Assembly (NCBI RefSeq): GCF_900220995.1
Contig: NZ_OBQF01000002.1
Span: 306,242-370,241 of the forward strand
Origin: Salinicoccus kekensis
GTDB taxonomy: Bacteria > Bacillota > Bacilli > Staphylococcales > Salinicoccaceae
Direction: 5' to 3'
Length of the DNA stretch: 64,000 nucleotides
Below, piece by piece: positions 1-9,386 of this stretch. The translations under genes and the position numbers were made by a program. Below the pieces are notes generated by a model. The model had not been told where the DNA came from, did no database searches, and saw nothing but the letters and a program-made list of their open reading frames with translations. The first letter of the stretch is position 1. The number at the start of each line of letters is the position of its first letter.

Positions 1-1483
1 TTCTGGCTTGAAGCCTTTCCAATTCTTTTTCCAACTGCAATGGAGTTAAATCAGTCTTCCTGTTTTTAATTTCAAAGAAAATCTTGACCGGCTTATTCCA
101 TTCCTCTTCTTCAATTGATGTGACTTCGACATTTTTAGGGCCCTTAAAACATTTTTCAATGAATTTTTCGACCTTAAGTTTGTCAGTCCCTGCCACAACA
201 ATTAAAACTGTTCCATCTTCCTGATTTTCTACAAAACCGTTTAAATTCCTGTACTTTGCCTGATCTTTGACCCACCTGCGGAAGCCAGGGACGATCACCT
301 TCCCTGATAAGATTAATTTCTTGCCATAAAGTGGATCAGGCGTAATTGGGGTTACTTGAACTTCCGTTGCAGTTCTTTTGTTTAATGGTTCAAGCACACT
401 GTCAAAATCAAAATACAACCAAGATCTGCCTTTATCCTTAGTTTCAGGGAAATAGAAATCAATGACTTCTTTGGCAAAATCCCTCGGTGTACCTTCCATC
501 GGGAACAGATGTCCACCGAAACCTGGTCTGGCATTGACTTCAAGCACAACGCCGGTATCATTTTCTTCATCCACAATCATATCCACACCATAATGTTGAA
601 GGCCAGGTATGGCCGGACCGACATTTCTGGCAATATTCTTAAGGTTCTCAGTCAGCTTATCCGTCACGTCAATGGCGTCTCCGCCCTTGGATAAATTACT
701 TTTCTCCCTCAAATACACGCGTTCACCATCTGCAGGGACCGTTTTTAATTTATATCCCTTTCTCTTGAGCATTGTTCTGATCTCTCTGTCCACTTTTATC
801 AGTCTGCTCGTTAAATGCGGGTTGGTCATTCTGATTTCGTTCGTCTGATGAATCAGTTCTTTGATGGTATGTCTGCCATCTCCAAGTATACTTGCCGGTC
901 TGCGGATCATTGCCCCGAGAACCCTGTCGCCGATCACAACAACCCTGAATTCCCGTCCAGGTATATAATCTTCAACAATGACTTCTTTAAAGCCCATCTC
1001 TTCGCGGACATGGGGAATGATGTCCTTCAGTTCCTCAATCGTCTGGATATTTGCAAATACTCCATTACCGGCGTTGCCATCCGTCGGCTTGAAGACTATC
1101 GGAAAATTCATGGTTTCTGCGAATGACAGAATCTCCTCATCAGTTGAATCTGCACCGAACATTTTACCTGCCGGTACCGGCACCGACGTCTCTGCTTTAC
1201 TTAAATACTGCTTTGTCAATTCCTTATTGTCACAAATATCGAACGCTTCCTGTGTAACACCGTCACCCATAGATAATTGGAAGTGATGTGTCTTCTTGCC
1301 GTCACTTAATGAATAACGTACTTTCAGCAGATTATTTTCATCAAAATAACTGTAATACCTCAAGTCTAATCCCCTGCGCCATCCTTCAAGTGCAACTGTG
1401 TAAGTACTGATCCTTTTCCCCTGGCCGGCTGGTGGCACGGCCCCCTCATGATGCGGCATCCATCTAAATTCCACTTCACTCAT
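1..1483 (-). CDS. ATP-grasp ligase with C-terminal acylphosphatase-like domain (3' end outside window)
   Basis: About 494 codons are visible; the C-terminus runs off the window edge. The N-terminal module carries the family signature VALEGWRRGLDL. It is followed by an ATP-grasp core (IVFKPTDGNAGNGVFA, GDGRHTIKELI, then the metal-binding VVLEVNARPGFGGHLFP). The last ~90 residues match an acylphosphatase fold (GKVIVPGFRRWVKDQAK then GFVENQDG) and keep both the catalytic Arg (GFR) and Asn (VEN). ATP-grasp enzymes join a carboxylate to an amine through an acyl-phosphate, so a fused acylphosphatase-like domain is notable. The start ATG at 1483 has GGAGG nine bases upstream. It is about three-quarters identical by eye to the next gene (1605-3179), so this is a tandem duplicate. 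Substrate unknown; an amino-acid ligase for a wall-linked peptide is inferred from neighbours. Confidence 0.85.
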   Translation of the reverse strand, partial: MSEVEFRWMPHHEGAVPPAGQGKRISTYTVALEGWRRGLDLRYYSYFDENNLLKVRYSLSDGKKTHHFQLSMGDGVTQEAFDICDNKELTKQYLSKAETSVPVPAGKMFGADSTDEEILSFAETMNFPIVFKPTDGNAGNGVFANIQTIEELKDIIPHVREEMGFKEVIVEDYIPGREFRVVVIGDRVLGAMIRRPASILGDGRHTIKELIHQTNEIRMTNPHLTSRLIKVDREIRTMLKRKGYKLKTVPADGERVYLREKSNLSKGGDAIDVTDKLTENLKNIARNVGPAIPGLQHYGVDMIVDEENDTGVVLEVNARPGFGGHLFPMEGTPRDFAKEVIDFYFPETKDKGRSWLYFDFDSVLEPLNKRTATEVQVTPITPDPLYGKKLILSGKVIVPGFRRWVKDQAKYRNLNGFVENQEDGTVLIVVAGTDKLKVEKFIEKCFKGPKNVEVTSIEEEEWNKPVKIFFEIKNRKTDLTPLQLEKELERLQAR

Positions 1484-1604
1484 TTAATGTAACCTCCACA
1501 CTATTATCCATGATAACAGCCTTTCTAAATCCTTCTTGAATACTCATCTTCATAATATCCATCACGTTTATTTACAATTATACATATCAGACCAAATCAT
1601 TCAT

Positions 1605-3179
1605 TTATTTTTTAAGTTTCTTTTTGACTTCACCAAAAGCTCTTAATGGCCTGGTCACTTTCCATGAATTGCTCTCTTTCAACTTCACGATTTCCTTATT
1701 CAGCTTTTCAATCTCTCTTTCAAGCTGGACCGGGTTTAAATCGGTTTTACGCCTCTTGATTTCAAAGGACATTTTAACCGGCTTATGCCACTCGTCTTCT
1801 TCAATCGATTTTATATCGACGTCCCCGGTTCCACTGGAACACTTTTTTATGAAGTCTTCCACTGCCGCCCGGCCTGTTCCTGCAACCACTATCAGAAGTT
1901 TACCATCATCCTGATTCTGCACATAACCATTCAAATTCCTGCGTTTCGCCTGACGTTTAATCCAGTTATGAAAGCTTGAGACGTTGACATCACCGGTTAA
2001 AATCAGTTTCTTTCCATAAAGTGGATCCGGAGTGATGGTGATGATTTCCACGGATAAAGTCGTTCCATTTATAATGGGCTCCAAGACACTGTCGAAATCA
2101 AAATATAACCCCGATCTGCCTTTATCTTTAGTTTCAGGAAAGTAAAAATCTATAATATCTTTTGCAACATCTCTCGGCTTCCCTTCCATGGGAAACAGAT
2201 GCCCGCCGAATCCCGGTCGGGTATTCACTTCCAGAATGACACCGGTGTCATTCTTTTCATCCACTATCATGTCCACTCCATAATGTTTGAGGCCCGGAAT
2301 TGCTTTGCCGACGTTTCTTGCAATGGTTTTTAGATTATCAGTCAATTTATCTGTCACATCGATGGCGTCCCCACCTTTGGACAAATTACTTTTTTCCCGA
2401 AGGTATATACGTTCGCCATCCCCTGGGACTGTACTCAGCTTGAAACCCTTCCGCTTCAGTATCGATCTGATTTCCCTGTCCACTTTAATCAGCCGGCTGG
2501 TTAAATGCGGATTGGTCATCCTGACCTCATTCGCCTGATGAATCAATTCCTTGATTGTGCTTTCACCATCGCCCAACACGCTCGCCGGCCGGCGTATCAT
2601 CGCACCCAATACATGATCATCAATTACAAAAACCCTGTACTCTCTGCCCGGAATATAGTCCTCAACCATCACTTCTTTAAATTCCAGTTCTTCCCGTACA
2701 TATGGAATGATTTCTTCCAGTTCATCCAGCGATTCTATGTTCGCAAATACACCGTTTCCAGCATTACCGTCTGTCGGTTTGAAAACTATCGGAAGCTCCA
2801 TCGTTTTCGCAAAAGCCAGGATGTCCTCGTCGGTGTAAGTTTCATCAAACACCTTCCCCTCAGGGACGGGCACAGGGACTTCGGCACTCCTCAAATATTG
2901 TTTGGTAATTTCTTTATTATCACAAATATCGAATGCTTCCTTTGTAACCCCATCACCCATGGACAATTGGAAATGATGGGTCCTGTCTTCATTGCTCAAA
3001 GAGTAGCGGACATTAAAGTTTTGTTCTTCATCATAATGGCCGTAAAACTTTAAATCCAGTCCTCTGCGCCATCCCTCCAGTGCTACTGTATAGGTGCTGA
3101 TTCTATTACCCTGCCCTGCTTTCGGTACAGCCCCCTCGTGATGAGGCATCCACCTCCATTTGAAACTTGTATCACTCAT
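1605..3179 (-). CDS. ATP-grasp ligase with acylphosphatase-like domain and C-terminal coiled coil (tandem paralogue)
   Basis: 524 residues from the ATG at 3179, which has GGAGG nine bases upstream exactly like the neighbouring copy; a longer reading frame begins at 3236 but has no such site. Order of parts: N-terminal module with VALEGWRRGLDL, ATP-grasp domain (VFKPTDGNAGNGVFA; GDGESTIKELI; VILEVNTRPGFGGHLFP), acylphosphatase-like domain, a short coiled coil (LEREIEKLNKEIVKLK), and the C-terminal motif SNSWKVTRPLR followed by a basic tail. In the acylphosphatase part the catalytic Arg is replaced by His (VSSFHNW), whereas the neighbouring copy keeps GFR, so this domain is probably not catalytic. 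The SNSW-type tail recurs in the ATP-grasp protein at 14025-15437 and suggests a shared docking site. Role in polymer-linked peptide synthesis is inferred. Confidence 0.87.
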   Translation of the reverse strand: MSDTSFKWRWMPHHEGAVPKAGQGNRISTYTVALEGWRRGLDLKFYGHYDEEQNFNVRYSLSNEDRTHHFQLSMGDGVTKEAFDICDNKEITKQYLRSAEVPVPVPEGKVFDETYTDEDILAFAKTMELPIVFKPTDGNAGNGVFANIESLDELEEIIPYVREELEFKEVMVEDYIPGREYRVFVIDDHVLGAMIRRPASVLGDGESTIKELIHQANEVRMTNPHLTSRLIKVDREIRSILKRKGFKLSTVPGDGERIYLREKSNLSKGGDAIDVTDKLTDNLKTIARNVGKAIPGLKHYGVDMIVDEKNDTGVILEVNTRPGFGGHLFPMEGKPRDVAKDIIDFYFPETKDKGRSGLYFDFDSVLEPIINGTTLSVEIITITPDPLYGKKLILTGDVNVSSFHNWIKRQAKRRNLNGYVQNQDDGKLLIVVAGTGRAAVEDFIKKCSSGTGDVDIKSIEEDEWHKPVKMSFEIKRRKTDLNPVQLEREIEKLNKEIVKLKESNSWKVTRPLRAFGEVKKKLKK

Positions 3180-3389
3180 CTTATGTAGCCTCCACGCCAA
3201 TGATGTTTGTATTAATGATGAAGATCTCCTCTTCATCCAACACCTGGTTTTTATTTCCTTGATTTATATATTTGAAGTCGATTTTCTTCTAAATGAACTT
3301 AAAGCATTATACCATATACGGATTATCTATTAAATTACTTACACTGTTTATATATGGAAGAAGCAGAGATCTCCGCCGGATGAACATTC

Positions 3390-4490
3390 CTACTTACTTA
3401 ACAATTTTTTCAAAAGATTGATCCCCTTGTTCTTGAATGAATCATTAATGGTCATCTCTTCATAAAGACTTGAAATGTAGTCATGTATCGGTTGCTGCGG
3501 TTGTCCTTTCCATGGATAGTAATGCATTATCAAGTTGGCAGCATGGTTGAGTTCCAGTACCGATGCTTCTTTATCTTGAAAACTTGAAAACATGATATCA
3601 ACCCCGGCTGATTTCAAGGCAGGAATAGCTTTTACGGCCGCTTCGGCAAGATGTTTCAAGTCATCTGAAACCAAGTGGCTGATTTCCAGTGTGTCTCCTC
3701 CAAGCGCAATGTTTGAGACCTCAGTGAAGAAAACCAGCTCTTTATTTTCCAATACAGAGCCAGGGGATAAGTCTCTCTTCTTCAAATAATTTTCCAGTTC
3801 ATCGTCACTCTTAATCATGAACTTTTTAAGATGTGGGTTTTTTGCCCTCAAATGATTTTTTTGTTTAATCAGTTCTTCTATCGTCGATTTGCCATCACCC
3901 ACCATATTTGTCGGCACTCTCAAAATCGCCGAACTGAACTTTTCATTGATCACCAAAAACCTGGCTTCGATGCCCGGTAATTGCGGCTGCATTATTAAAC
4001 TGGCTCCGGTAGTGTCTCCCCCATATGCATCAACACTTTTCTCCCAGGCTTCTTTTATATTGTCGGCATCAACATTCAATGAGACACCTTTTCCCGAACT
4101 TAAATTATATGGCTTCAATACGAATGGTCCCTGATGATTTTGTATTTCAATCTTTGCATCCTCAAATTGATTGAGGTCGTATATTATTGAGGAAGTGGTT
4201 TTAATATTCTTCTCTTTCAGGTGCTCTTCGGCTTTGAACTTATCCCTCGCGATGAGCGTCCCTTCCCGTTTATTGGTCAAAAGGTTCTGCCCATTTATGC
4301 CCCCTGCTTCAATACCTTTATAGAAGAATAATATCTTCGAGTCATTGACTATTTTATAACTGAAATTTTCTGTATTATTGACAGCTTCTTCAGCTATTTT
4401 AATGACAGAAGCACCTTTCTCATCATACTCATTGATTTCGACATCATTAAAATGCTCTTCCAATATTCTTTTCAGTAATGTTATATCCAC
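3390..4490 (-). CDS. ATP-grasp ligase, cyanophycin-synthetase/GshF-like, without acylphosphatase domain
   Basis: 366 residues from a GTG at 4490 with GGAGGG five bases upstream. The ATP-grasp core is clear: GPFVLKPYNLSSGKGVSL, VGDGKSTIEELI, NPHLKK, AGVDIMF, and the metal ligands VLELNHAAN followed by a WKGQP segment that matches the FPxxGxP segment of the paralogues. It resembles the ATP-grasp part of cyanophycin synthetase and bifunctional glutathione synthetase, which add an amino acid to a peptide carboxylate. It lacks the VALEGWRRGL module and the acylphosphatase-like tail of its neighbours. It is probably transcribed ahead of 1605-3179, though about 210 bases separate them. The substrate cannot be read from the sequence. 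Confidence 0.82.
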   Translation of the reverse strand: MDITLLKRILEEHFNDVEINEYDEKGASVIKIAEEAVNNTENFSYKIVNDSKILFFYKGIEAGGINGQNLLTNKREGTLIARDKFKAEEHLKEKNIKTTSSIIYDLNQFEDAKIEIQNHQGPFVLKPYNLSSGKGVSLNVDADNIKEAWEKSVDAYGGDTTGASLIMQPQLPGIEARFLVINEKFSSAILRVPTNMVGDGKSTIEELIKQKNHLRAKNPHLKKFMIKSDDELENYLKKRDLSPGSVLENKELVFFTEVSNIALGGDTLEISHLVSDDLKHLAEAAVKAIPALKSAGVDIMFSSFQDKEASVLELNHAANLIMHYYPWKGQPQQPIHDYISSLYEEMTINDSFKNKGINLLKKLLSK

Positions 4491-4845
4491 AATATCCCTC
4501 CATACATATTTAATGAAGATGAAGTCTTTTCTGTACTCAGTGACCGGAATTCACCCATAGTGTGTTTCGCATCAAGAAAGTGGTTCTTACGCTAATTTTG
4601 AGAAAACGGGAGTGTGTTATCAGGAAAAAGGAATGATGATCATGCAACCCCCATTCCTTAGATTTGGATCTCCGTTTAATCACTTTGTCTCCGACAGAAG
4701 CACCTAATGGATTGACCTATACCATTACCATAGATCCAAAATCAGTCAGATGCTCAAAATGTCAACACATCTCCCATTAACAGTATAGTGCCTAGGTGCG
4801 TGTCATTAGTGACTTATTTATCTAAAGGAAACCGGTCCATCTTTT

Positions 4846-5703
4846 TTGAAAATCCGTAAATGGTTTTGTGCCAGTCCTTTTTGCGGATCCAAAGTGTTTA
4901 CCAAACGGTTCGAATGGCTTCCCCATCTCCCGGTCCAGACTCATCCCTTCCGTTGCAGACAAAGAGGGTTAGCAGGCGGAAAAACTCCGAAAGAAGTGAG
5001 CACAGGCGCAGATACTTCAAAAATACTATAACAGGGGTACTCGGTTGCCCGCCTTTCCAAACCGTTCAACATGAACCCGAGGATGCTTAAGTGTTATCTT
5101 GAGATAACGGGACTGCCTGACACATCAAAAAAGAAAGGGACCAAGCTTTTGAATACTCATCATTAGCAGTTCATTCAATTGGAAGAAGCAGGGCATTCCG
5201 TTCCAACTCTTTTATGAGAAGAATCAGCGTCTCAGATATACCAGGGCTTATGGTGCGGTCACTGTTTTGATTGCCACACTCAGAAAGAAAAAGCGGGCAG
5301 ATATGTCCCGGGACGCTGAGTATCACAGCCAGTGGGACAGCCGTTGCTTGCCCTGGCAGAATACCCTCTCAAACGCAGAAGTGCTTGACACCATCAACCA
5401 TGTCCTGAAACGGTCTCCATCTATGCATTCATTGCCGGCTTTTGTGACATGATTGCAAAAAAGACGAGGCGCATTTCATTAAACTCATACTATATAAACA
5501 ACAACGCAATGATGCCCTGACAAAACACTTCATTCGAAGACTGCTCAGTAATTTCAACTCAATAGTGAATATCATCACTTATACTGAAAGCAATGAATTC
5601 GTCGAAGACGATGTCAATCAGTTGAACGTCGTTAAAAGAATGATGTATGGGGGTGCCGGTTTTGAACTGTTGCAACATCGCATGCTTTATTGGCCCGCCT
5701 AAT
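4846..5703 (+). pseudogene. Decayed ISL3-family transposase
   Basis: Fragments of an ISL3-type transposase in shifting frames. Near 4860-4930 the translation gives CASPFCGSKVFTKRFEWLP, the N-terminal zinc-binding region of this family. Near 5540-5703 it gives SNEFVEDDVNQLNVVKRMMY then GFELLQHRML, the conserved C-terminal end. Stops and frameshifts lie between, and the part joining the two is too short for a full ISL3 transposase (usually about 400 residues). The remnant may begin as far left as about 4620. No intact terminal repeats were recognised. It sits in the breakpoint between the minus-strand ATP-grasp genes and the plus-strand gene at 6364, marking past rearrangement. Confidence 0.7.
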
Positions 5704-6363
5704 ATAAAAATGCCTCTCTGCCCTACAATACATGCATATATATACTTTCCAAACTAGTGTAAAAACCATTTTAATACTGCTATTTACAGAATTAAAGCCA
5801 TTACTGCTTTAAATTGTTTCCACCAACTATTTTAAATTAAATAAAGATGAAATGTTATCTATTTAACAGGATTAATGATATTTTATCTTATTCTCTTCTC
5901 AAAAAAGTTCTGATCCTACATATTAGCATCATCTCAATACTTTCTCGTTTCTTTTACAAAAGAGACCTATCACTTTACAATTGTCTATCTTGCCGTGTTC
6001 ATATCAACACGACAATCTTTAAGATACCGAGTACCTTTATTATATTGAGTTATTTATATCATCTTAAGATTACTTTATTTTAATACTAAATTGAGGCATA
6101 TATATTCTATTCATTTAAGTATTTATTATCCAGTCAAGTAATAGGCGTTTGATGAAATCCCCTTATTAGTAAACTTCCTGAATCTAGTTTAGGACTGTTT
6201 AATATGATATAATTACTCTGAATTTATCTTTAATGATGTTATTAGTCATTTAACTTCGACACCATTTAAAAAATGAATATGAACAGTTTTGGAATTTAAT
6301 TTTTTGATATGTCTGGGTTAATTAAACAGTTTTGCTTATACAACTATTGGAGGATGCAAATAC
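5704..6363. other. A+T-rich intergenic stretch, no gene recognised
   Basis: This 660-base stretch is strongly A+T-rich. A 78-codon open frame (5847-6083) has no good ribosome site and a low-complexity translation, so I do not call it. A GGAGG just before 6354 belongs to the gene starting at 6364. Promoter-like TATAAT strings are common in such composition and cannot be assigned. Confidence 0.5.
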
Positions 6364-8025
6364 ATGGAAGACATTATGAAAAATTTATACAAAGCTATAA
6401 TCACTGATGAGAAATTAGACATCAACTCTCTAGATTTCAATGAAGAAAAGTACAGAATTAATGGAGTATCCACTGTTTTTCTTTCTCTTAATGAAAGTAA
6501 TGATAAAGCATACGTAGTGAGGGCTCAAGCTGAGAATTTTGTAAAGGCTCTCGAGGAGGCTTTGAAGATTTATAAGTCAAAAAAGCCATCGGGATTCAAG
6601 CCAGACCATTTAAAACTTGATGTGGTCACACGGATAATACCCTTTAAGGAGAATGTTGACATTGAAACCGATACTTTGCTCTTTAACCAAGGGGTAGATG
6701 GTATTGCTTTCGATAGAGAACTCCATAAATCTTTCACCCCTCTTGAAGTAACAGGGTACAATATCGTTTCCAACAGAAAATTAGATGTCAAAAATATGCA
6801 GAATGCAATAAAACAAAAATGGAATGATATATCGTTTAGTAATTTAGGGACGCCGATAAAGTTTAGAACTGAAACCTTCTACACAGATGGAAAGAATTAT
6901 TACGAACTCACACGTGGTCATCGTATTTTTAAAAATATTGAAAAAGAAGATATATATGAAGCAATTCTTCTTACAAAGGACAATTATTTCAAACATGTAG
7001 TTAATAAAAAAGGAAAATTCATCTATACTTATAACCCAGCCGAGGATATCGCAGAAAAAAAATACAATATCCTACGACATGCAGGGACAATATTTTCCAT
7101 GATCCAAACCTATGAATTGACTCAAGACGAAGAAATAATGATAGAGGTTAAGAGAGCTCTTGAATTCCTTACTAATAAAGTCAAAGAACCAATAGTTGAT
7201 GAAAAAGGGAAAGTGATTGTGGAAAGGGACGTTGTAAAGATTGGAGGTAACGGGCTTGCAATAGTAGCTCTAGCATCTTATACAGAAGTTACTCAAGATA
7301 AAAAATATCTTCCTCTTATGCAAGACTTAGCCACATGGATTAAGGAAATGCAAGATAATACTGGTAACTTTAAAGTCCATAAACAAATTTATAGCACTGG
7401 TGAGGCCACTGATTTTGTTTCAGATTTTTATATTGGAGAAGCGATACTTGCCATGACTAAATTATATACGTTGGATCACAATGAAGAATGGCTAGATGTT
7501 GCTGAAAAAGCCGCCGACTACCTTATACTGAGCAAAAATAAAGATGCAACTAAATCAACTATACACCATGATCATTGGCTTCTTTATGGCTTGAATGGAT
7601 TATATAGATTACGTAAAAAAGAGATTTACATTAAACATCTATTGATGATGAGTGATTCCATTATAGATACTCAATATACTGAAGTTAATACAGAGGAAGA
7701 AGAATTTATAGGTGGTTATCCTCCTCAGGCTGGTACTTTACCAAAATCTGTTCCGGTGGCCTGCCGCACAGAAGGTTTGAGCAACGCGTATATCATCGCA
7801 AAAGATTTTGGTTATAAAGAAGAGGCTGAAAGAATGAAAAAAGCAATAATTTTAGGAGTACAGTTTCAACTACAAATGCAATTACGAGAAGAGTCGATCA
7901 TGCACTTCCAAAATAAATCTCTTTCATTAGGGGCTTTTTATAATAAATTTAAAGATATCACTTTACGTAATGATTTTACTCAACATAATATTAGTGCATG
8001 TATAGCTTGCTATAAAATAATGTGA
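6364..8025 (+). CDS. Protein of unknown function, AMMECR1-like N-terminal region plus alpha-helical toroid domain
   Basis: 553 residues; ATG with GGAGG ten bases upstream. Residues ~1-190 look like an AMMECR1-type fold by pattern only (LKLDVVTRIIPFKE, then GVDGIAFD); this is tentative. Residues ~220-550 are a repeat-rich helical region typical of (alpha/alpha)6 toroids, with blocks such as LRHAGTIFSMIQTYEL, GNGLAIVALASYTEV, FYIGEAILAMTKLY and HHDHWLLYGLNGLYRL. Such toroids occur in glycoside hydrolases, epimerases and lanthionine-type enzymes. There is no signal peptide. It is the only plus-strand gene inside the polymer locus, is visibly A+T-rich, and lies between an ISL3 remnant and an IS1182-type element, suggesting acquisition. 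I do not assign a reaction. Confidence 0.75.
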   Translation: MEDIMKNLYKAIITDEKLDINSLDFNEEKYRINGVSTVFLSLNESNDKAYVVRAQAENFVKALEEALKIYKSKKPSGFKPDHLKLDVVTRIIPFKENVDIETDTLLFNQGVDGIAFDRELHKSFTPLEVTGYNIVSNRKLDVKNMQNAIKQKWNDISFSNLGTPIKFRTETFYTDGKNYYELTRGHRIFKNIEKEDIYEAILLTKDNYFKHVVNKKGKFIYTYNPAEDIAEKKYNILRHAGTIFSMIQTYELTQDEEIMIEVKRALEFLTNKVKEPIVDEKGKVIVERDVVKIGGNGLAIVALASYTEVTQDKKYLPLMQDLATWIKEMQDNTGNFKVHKQIYSTGEATDFVSDFYIGEAILAMTKLYTLDHNEEWLDVAEKAADYLILSKNKDATKSTIHHDHWLLYGLNGLYRLRKKEIYIKHLLMMSDSIIDTQYTEVNTEEEEFIGGYPPQAGTLPKSVPVACRTEGLSNAYIIAKDFGYKEEAERMKKAIILGVQFQLQMQLREESIMHFQNKSLSLGAFYNKFKDITLRNDFTQHNISACIACYKIM

Positions 8026-8047
8026 TTGTATTGTTGCTATTCAAAAA

Positions 8048-9306
8048 AACGGGGCTGGGACATAAAGTTCTTCGACACCTGAGAAAAGCGGCAATCCATC
8101 TGGGTTTACAGACGGATCGCCGCTTTTTCTATATGCCTGCAGGTGGAGCCGCCTGAACCTGCCGGAACTTCCGCAGATTCAGGGCGAGTAACGCGAGGTC
8201 CGTTTCAATTTTGACCTTGCGTGCGCCCCGGACCGAGAATCGTTTGAACGCCAAATTCGCTTTCAAATTGTCGAAAACCATTTCGATATCGATCTGCCTC
8301 TGCTGATAGATCGTCCGGCTCTCTTTCATCCGCATAAACGTCGCATCCAGGTCGGTTTTCGAATAGCTGTTGCGTGTGCCCAGAATGGCCAGCTGTTCGG
8401 TGTATTTCTCTTCCCGGGCCCGCAGGTCGGCACATTTCCTTTTGGTCTTCCGGATGATGGCCCGCTTGGCCCGCACGGCTTTCCGGTCTTCGACAGCCGC
8501 AGTCGCATCGATGGTCTCCGTCAGTCCGGTCTTCACCGTCTCCAGTGCCTGATGCATGGTGTCCAGGTGTCCGGCTGTGACCAGTGACTCCGATTCCTCA
8601 AGCAGCGCCGGGATGATCATCTGTTCATGGATTGTATCATACATCAGCCTGGACTGGGCCCGCAGTTTCTCCTGATGCTTTTCGACACTTTTCCTGAAGA
8701 CGAAGGTATATTTGTTGGCATTGGCTGCGAGTTTCGTGCCGTCGATGAAAATCGCATCCGCATCAATCGGATCATGGGCTTGGAGCTGCATCCTGAATTG
8801 GATGAATGCCTCTTTGATGAGGGCCGCCATGGCGGGATGCACCCGGAACCGGTTGATGGGCCGGTAAGAGGGGCGCTGGTGCTGGGCGAGCCACATCATG
8901 CGCAGGCTGCCGCTGAGCTCGGCTTCGATTTTCCGGCCGGACCATAGGGACTGGGCATACCCGCACAGGATGATCTTCATCATCATCCTCGGGTGGTAGG
9001 AGGATGCCCCGAGATCATGCTCGAATGCTTTGAACGGCCCCTCCAGGATGCTCTCCACCATCTCATTCACCGCAACCGCGATGTCATCTTCCGGAATCAT
9101 CACTTCGATATCCAATGGTATTGTGAGTTGGTTCATGTTATAATCTTTCTACATCAGGCGCCTCTTCCTTTGTTTGTGTGGTTACTTACATTATAAGATT
9201 GTGCCTTGTTTTTGTCTTATATTTATATAAAAATCCCCGGATTAAAATTCACATTTTAACCCGGGGATTTTTGGTTATGGGCAGGGACTTATGTCCCAGC
9301 CCCGTT
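8048..9306. mobile_element. IS1182/IS1272-type insertion element with internally deleted transposase
   Basis: The element is bounded by perfect 18-base inverted repeats: AACGGGGCTGGGACATAA at 8048-8065 and its complement at 9289-9306. The GGGGCTGGGACATAA core is typical of IS1182/IS1272-group ends in staphylococci. Inside each end is a strong hairpin: about 8082-8128 (arms around AAAGCGGC and GCCGCTTT) and about 9229-9272 (arms around ATCCCCGG and CCGGGGAT). These could shield the transposase gene from outside transcription. The only gene is the shortened transposase on the minus strand. It is probably non-autonomous, movable only by a full-length relative elsewhere. Confidence 0.85.
8129..9136 (-). 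pseudogene. IS1182-family transposase, internally deleted but in frame
   Basis: 335 codons, about 150 fewer than is usual for the family. The N-terminal part is well preserved (SSYHPRMMMKIILCGYAQ, DADAIFIDGTKLAANANKYT), including the first catalytic Asp context DGTK. The C-terminal part is also typical (IYQQRQIDIEMVFDNLKANL, then FSVRGARKVK). Between them the text jumps directly from DATFMRMKES to RTIYQQRQ. The stretch that normally follows FMRMKED, with the second catalytic Asp, is missing. The frame is kept, so a shortened protein could be made, but it should not catalyse transposition. It could still bind the ends. Confidence 0.8.
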
Positions 9307-9386
9307 CATTTCAAATTTTATAACTATATTAATTTCTTCTTTAGAAACTCTTTTTCTATATAAAGCAATCCTATGCAAGGCTGTTC

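Noticed and set aside
5847..6083. 78-codon frame in A+T-rich DNA
   Set aside because: No ribosome site, low-complexity translation, no relation to neighbours.
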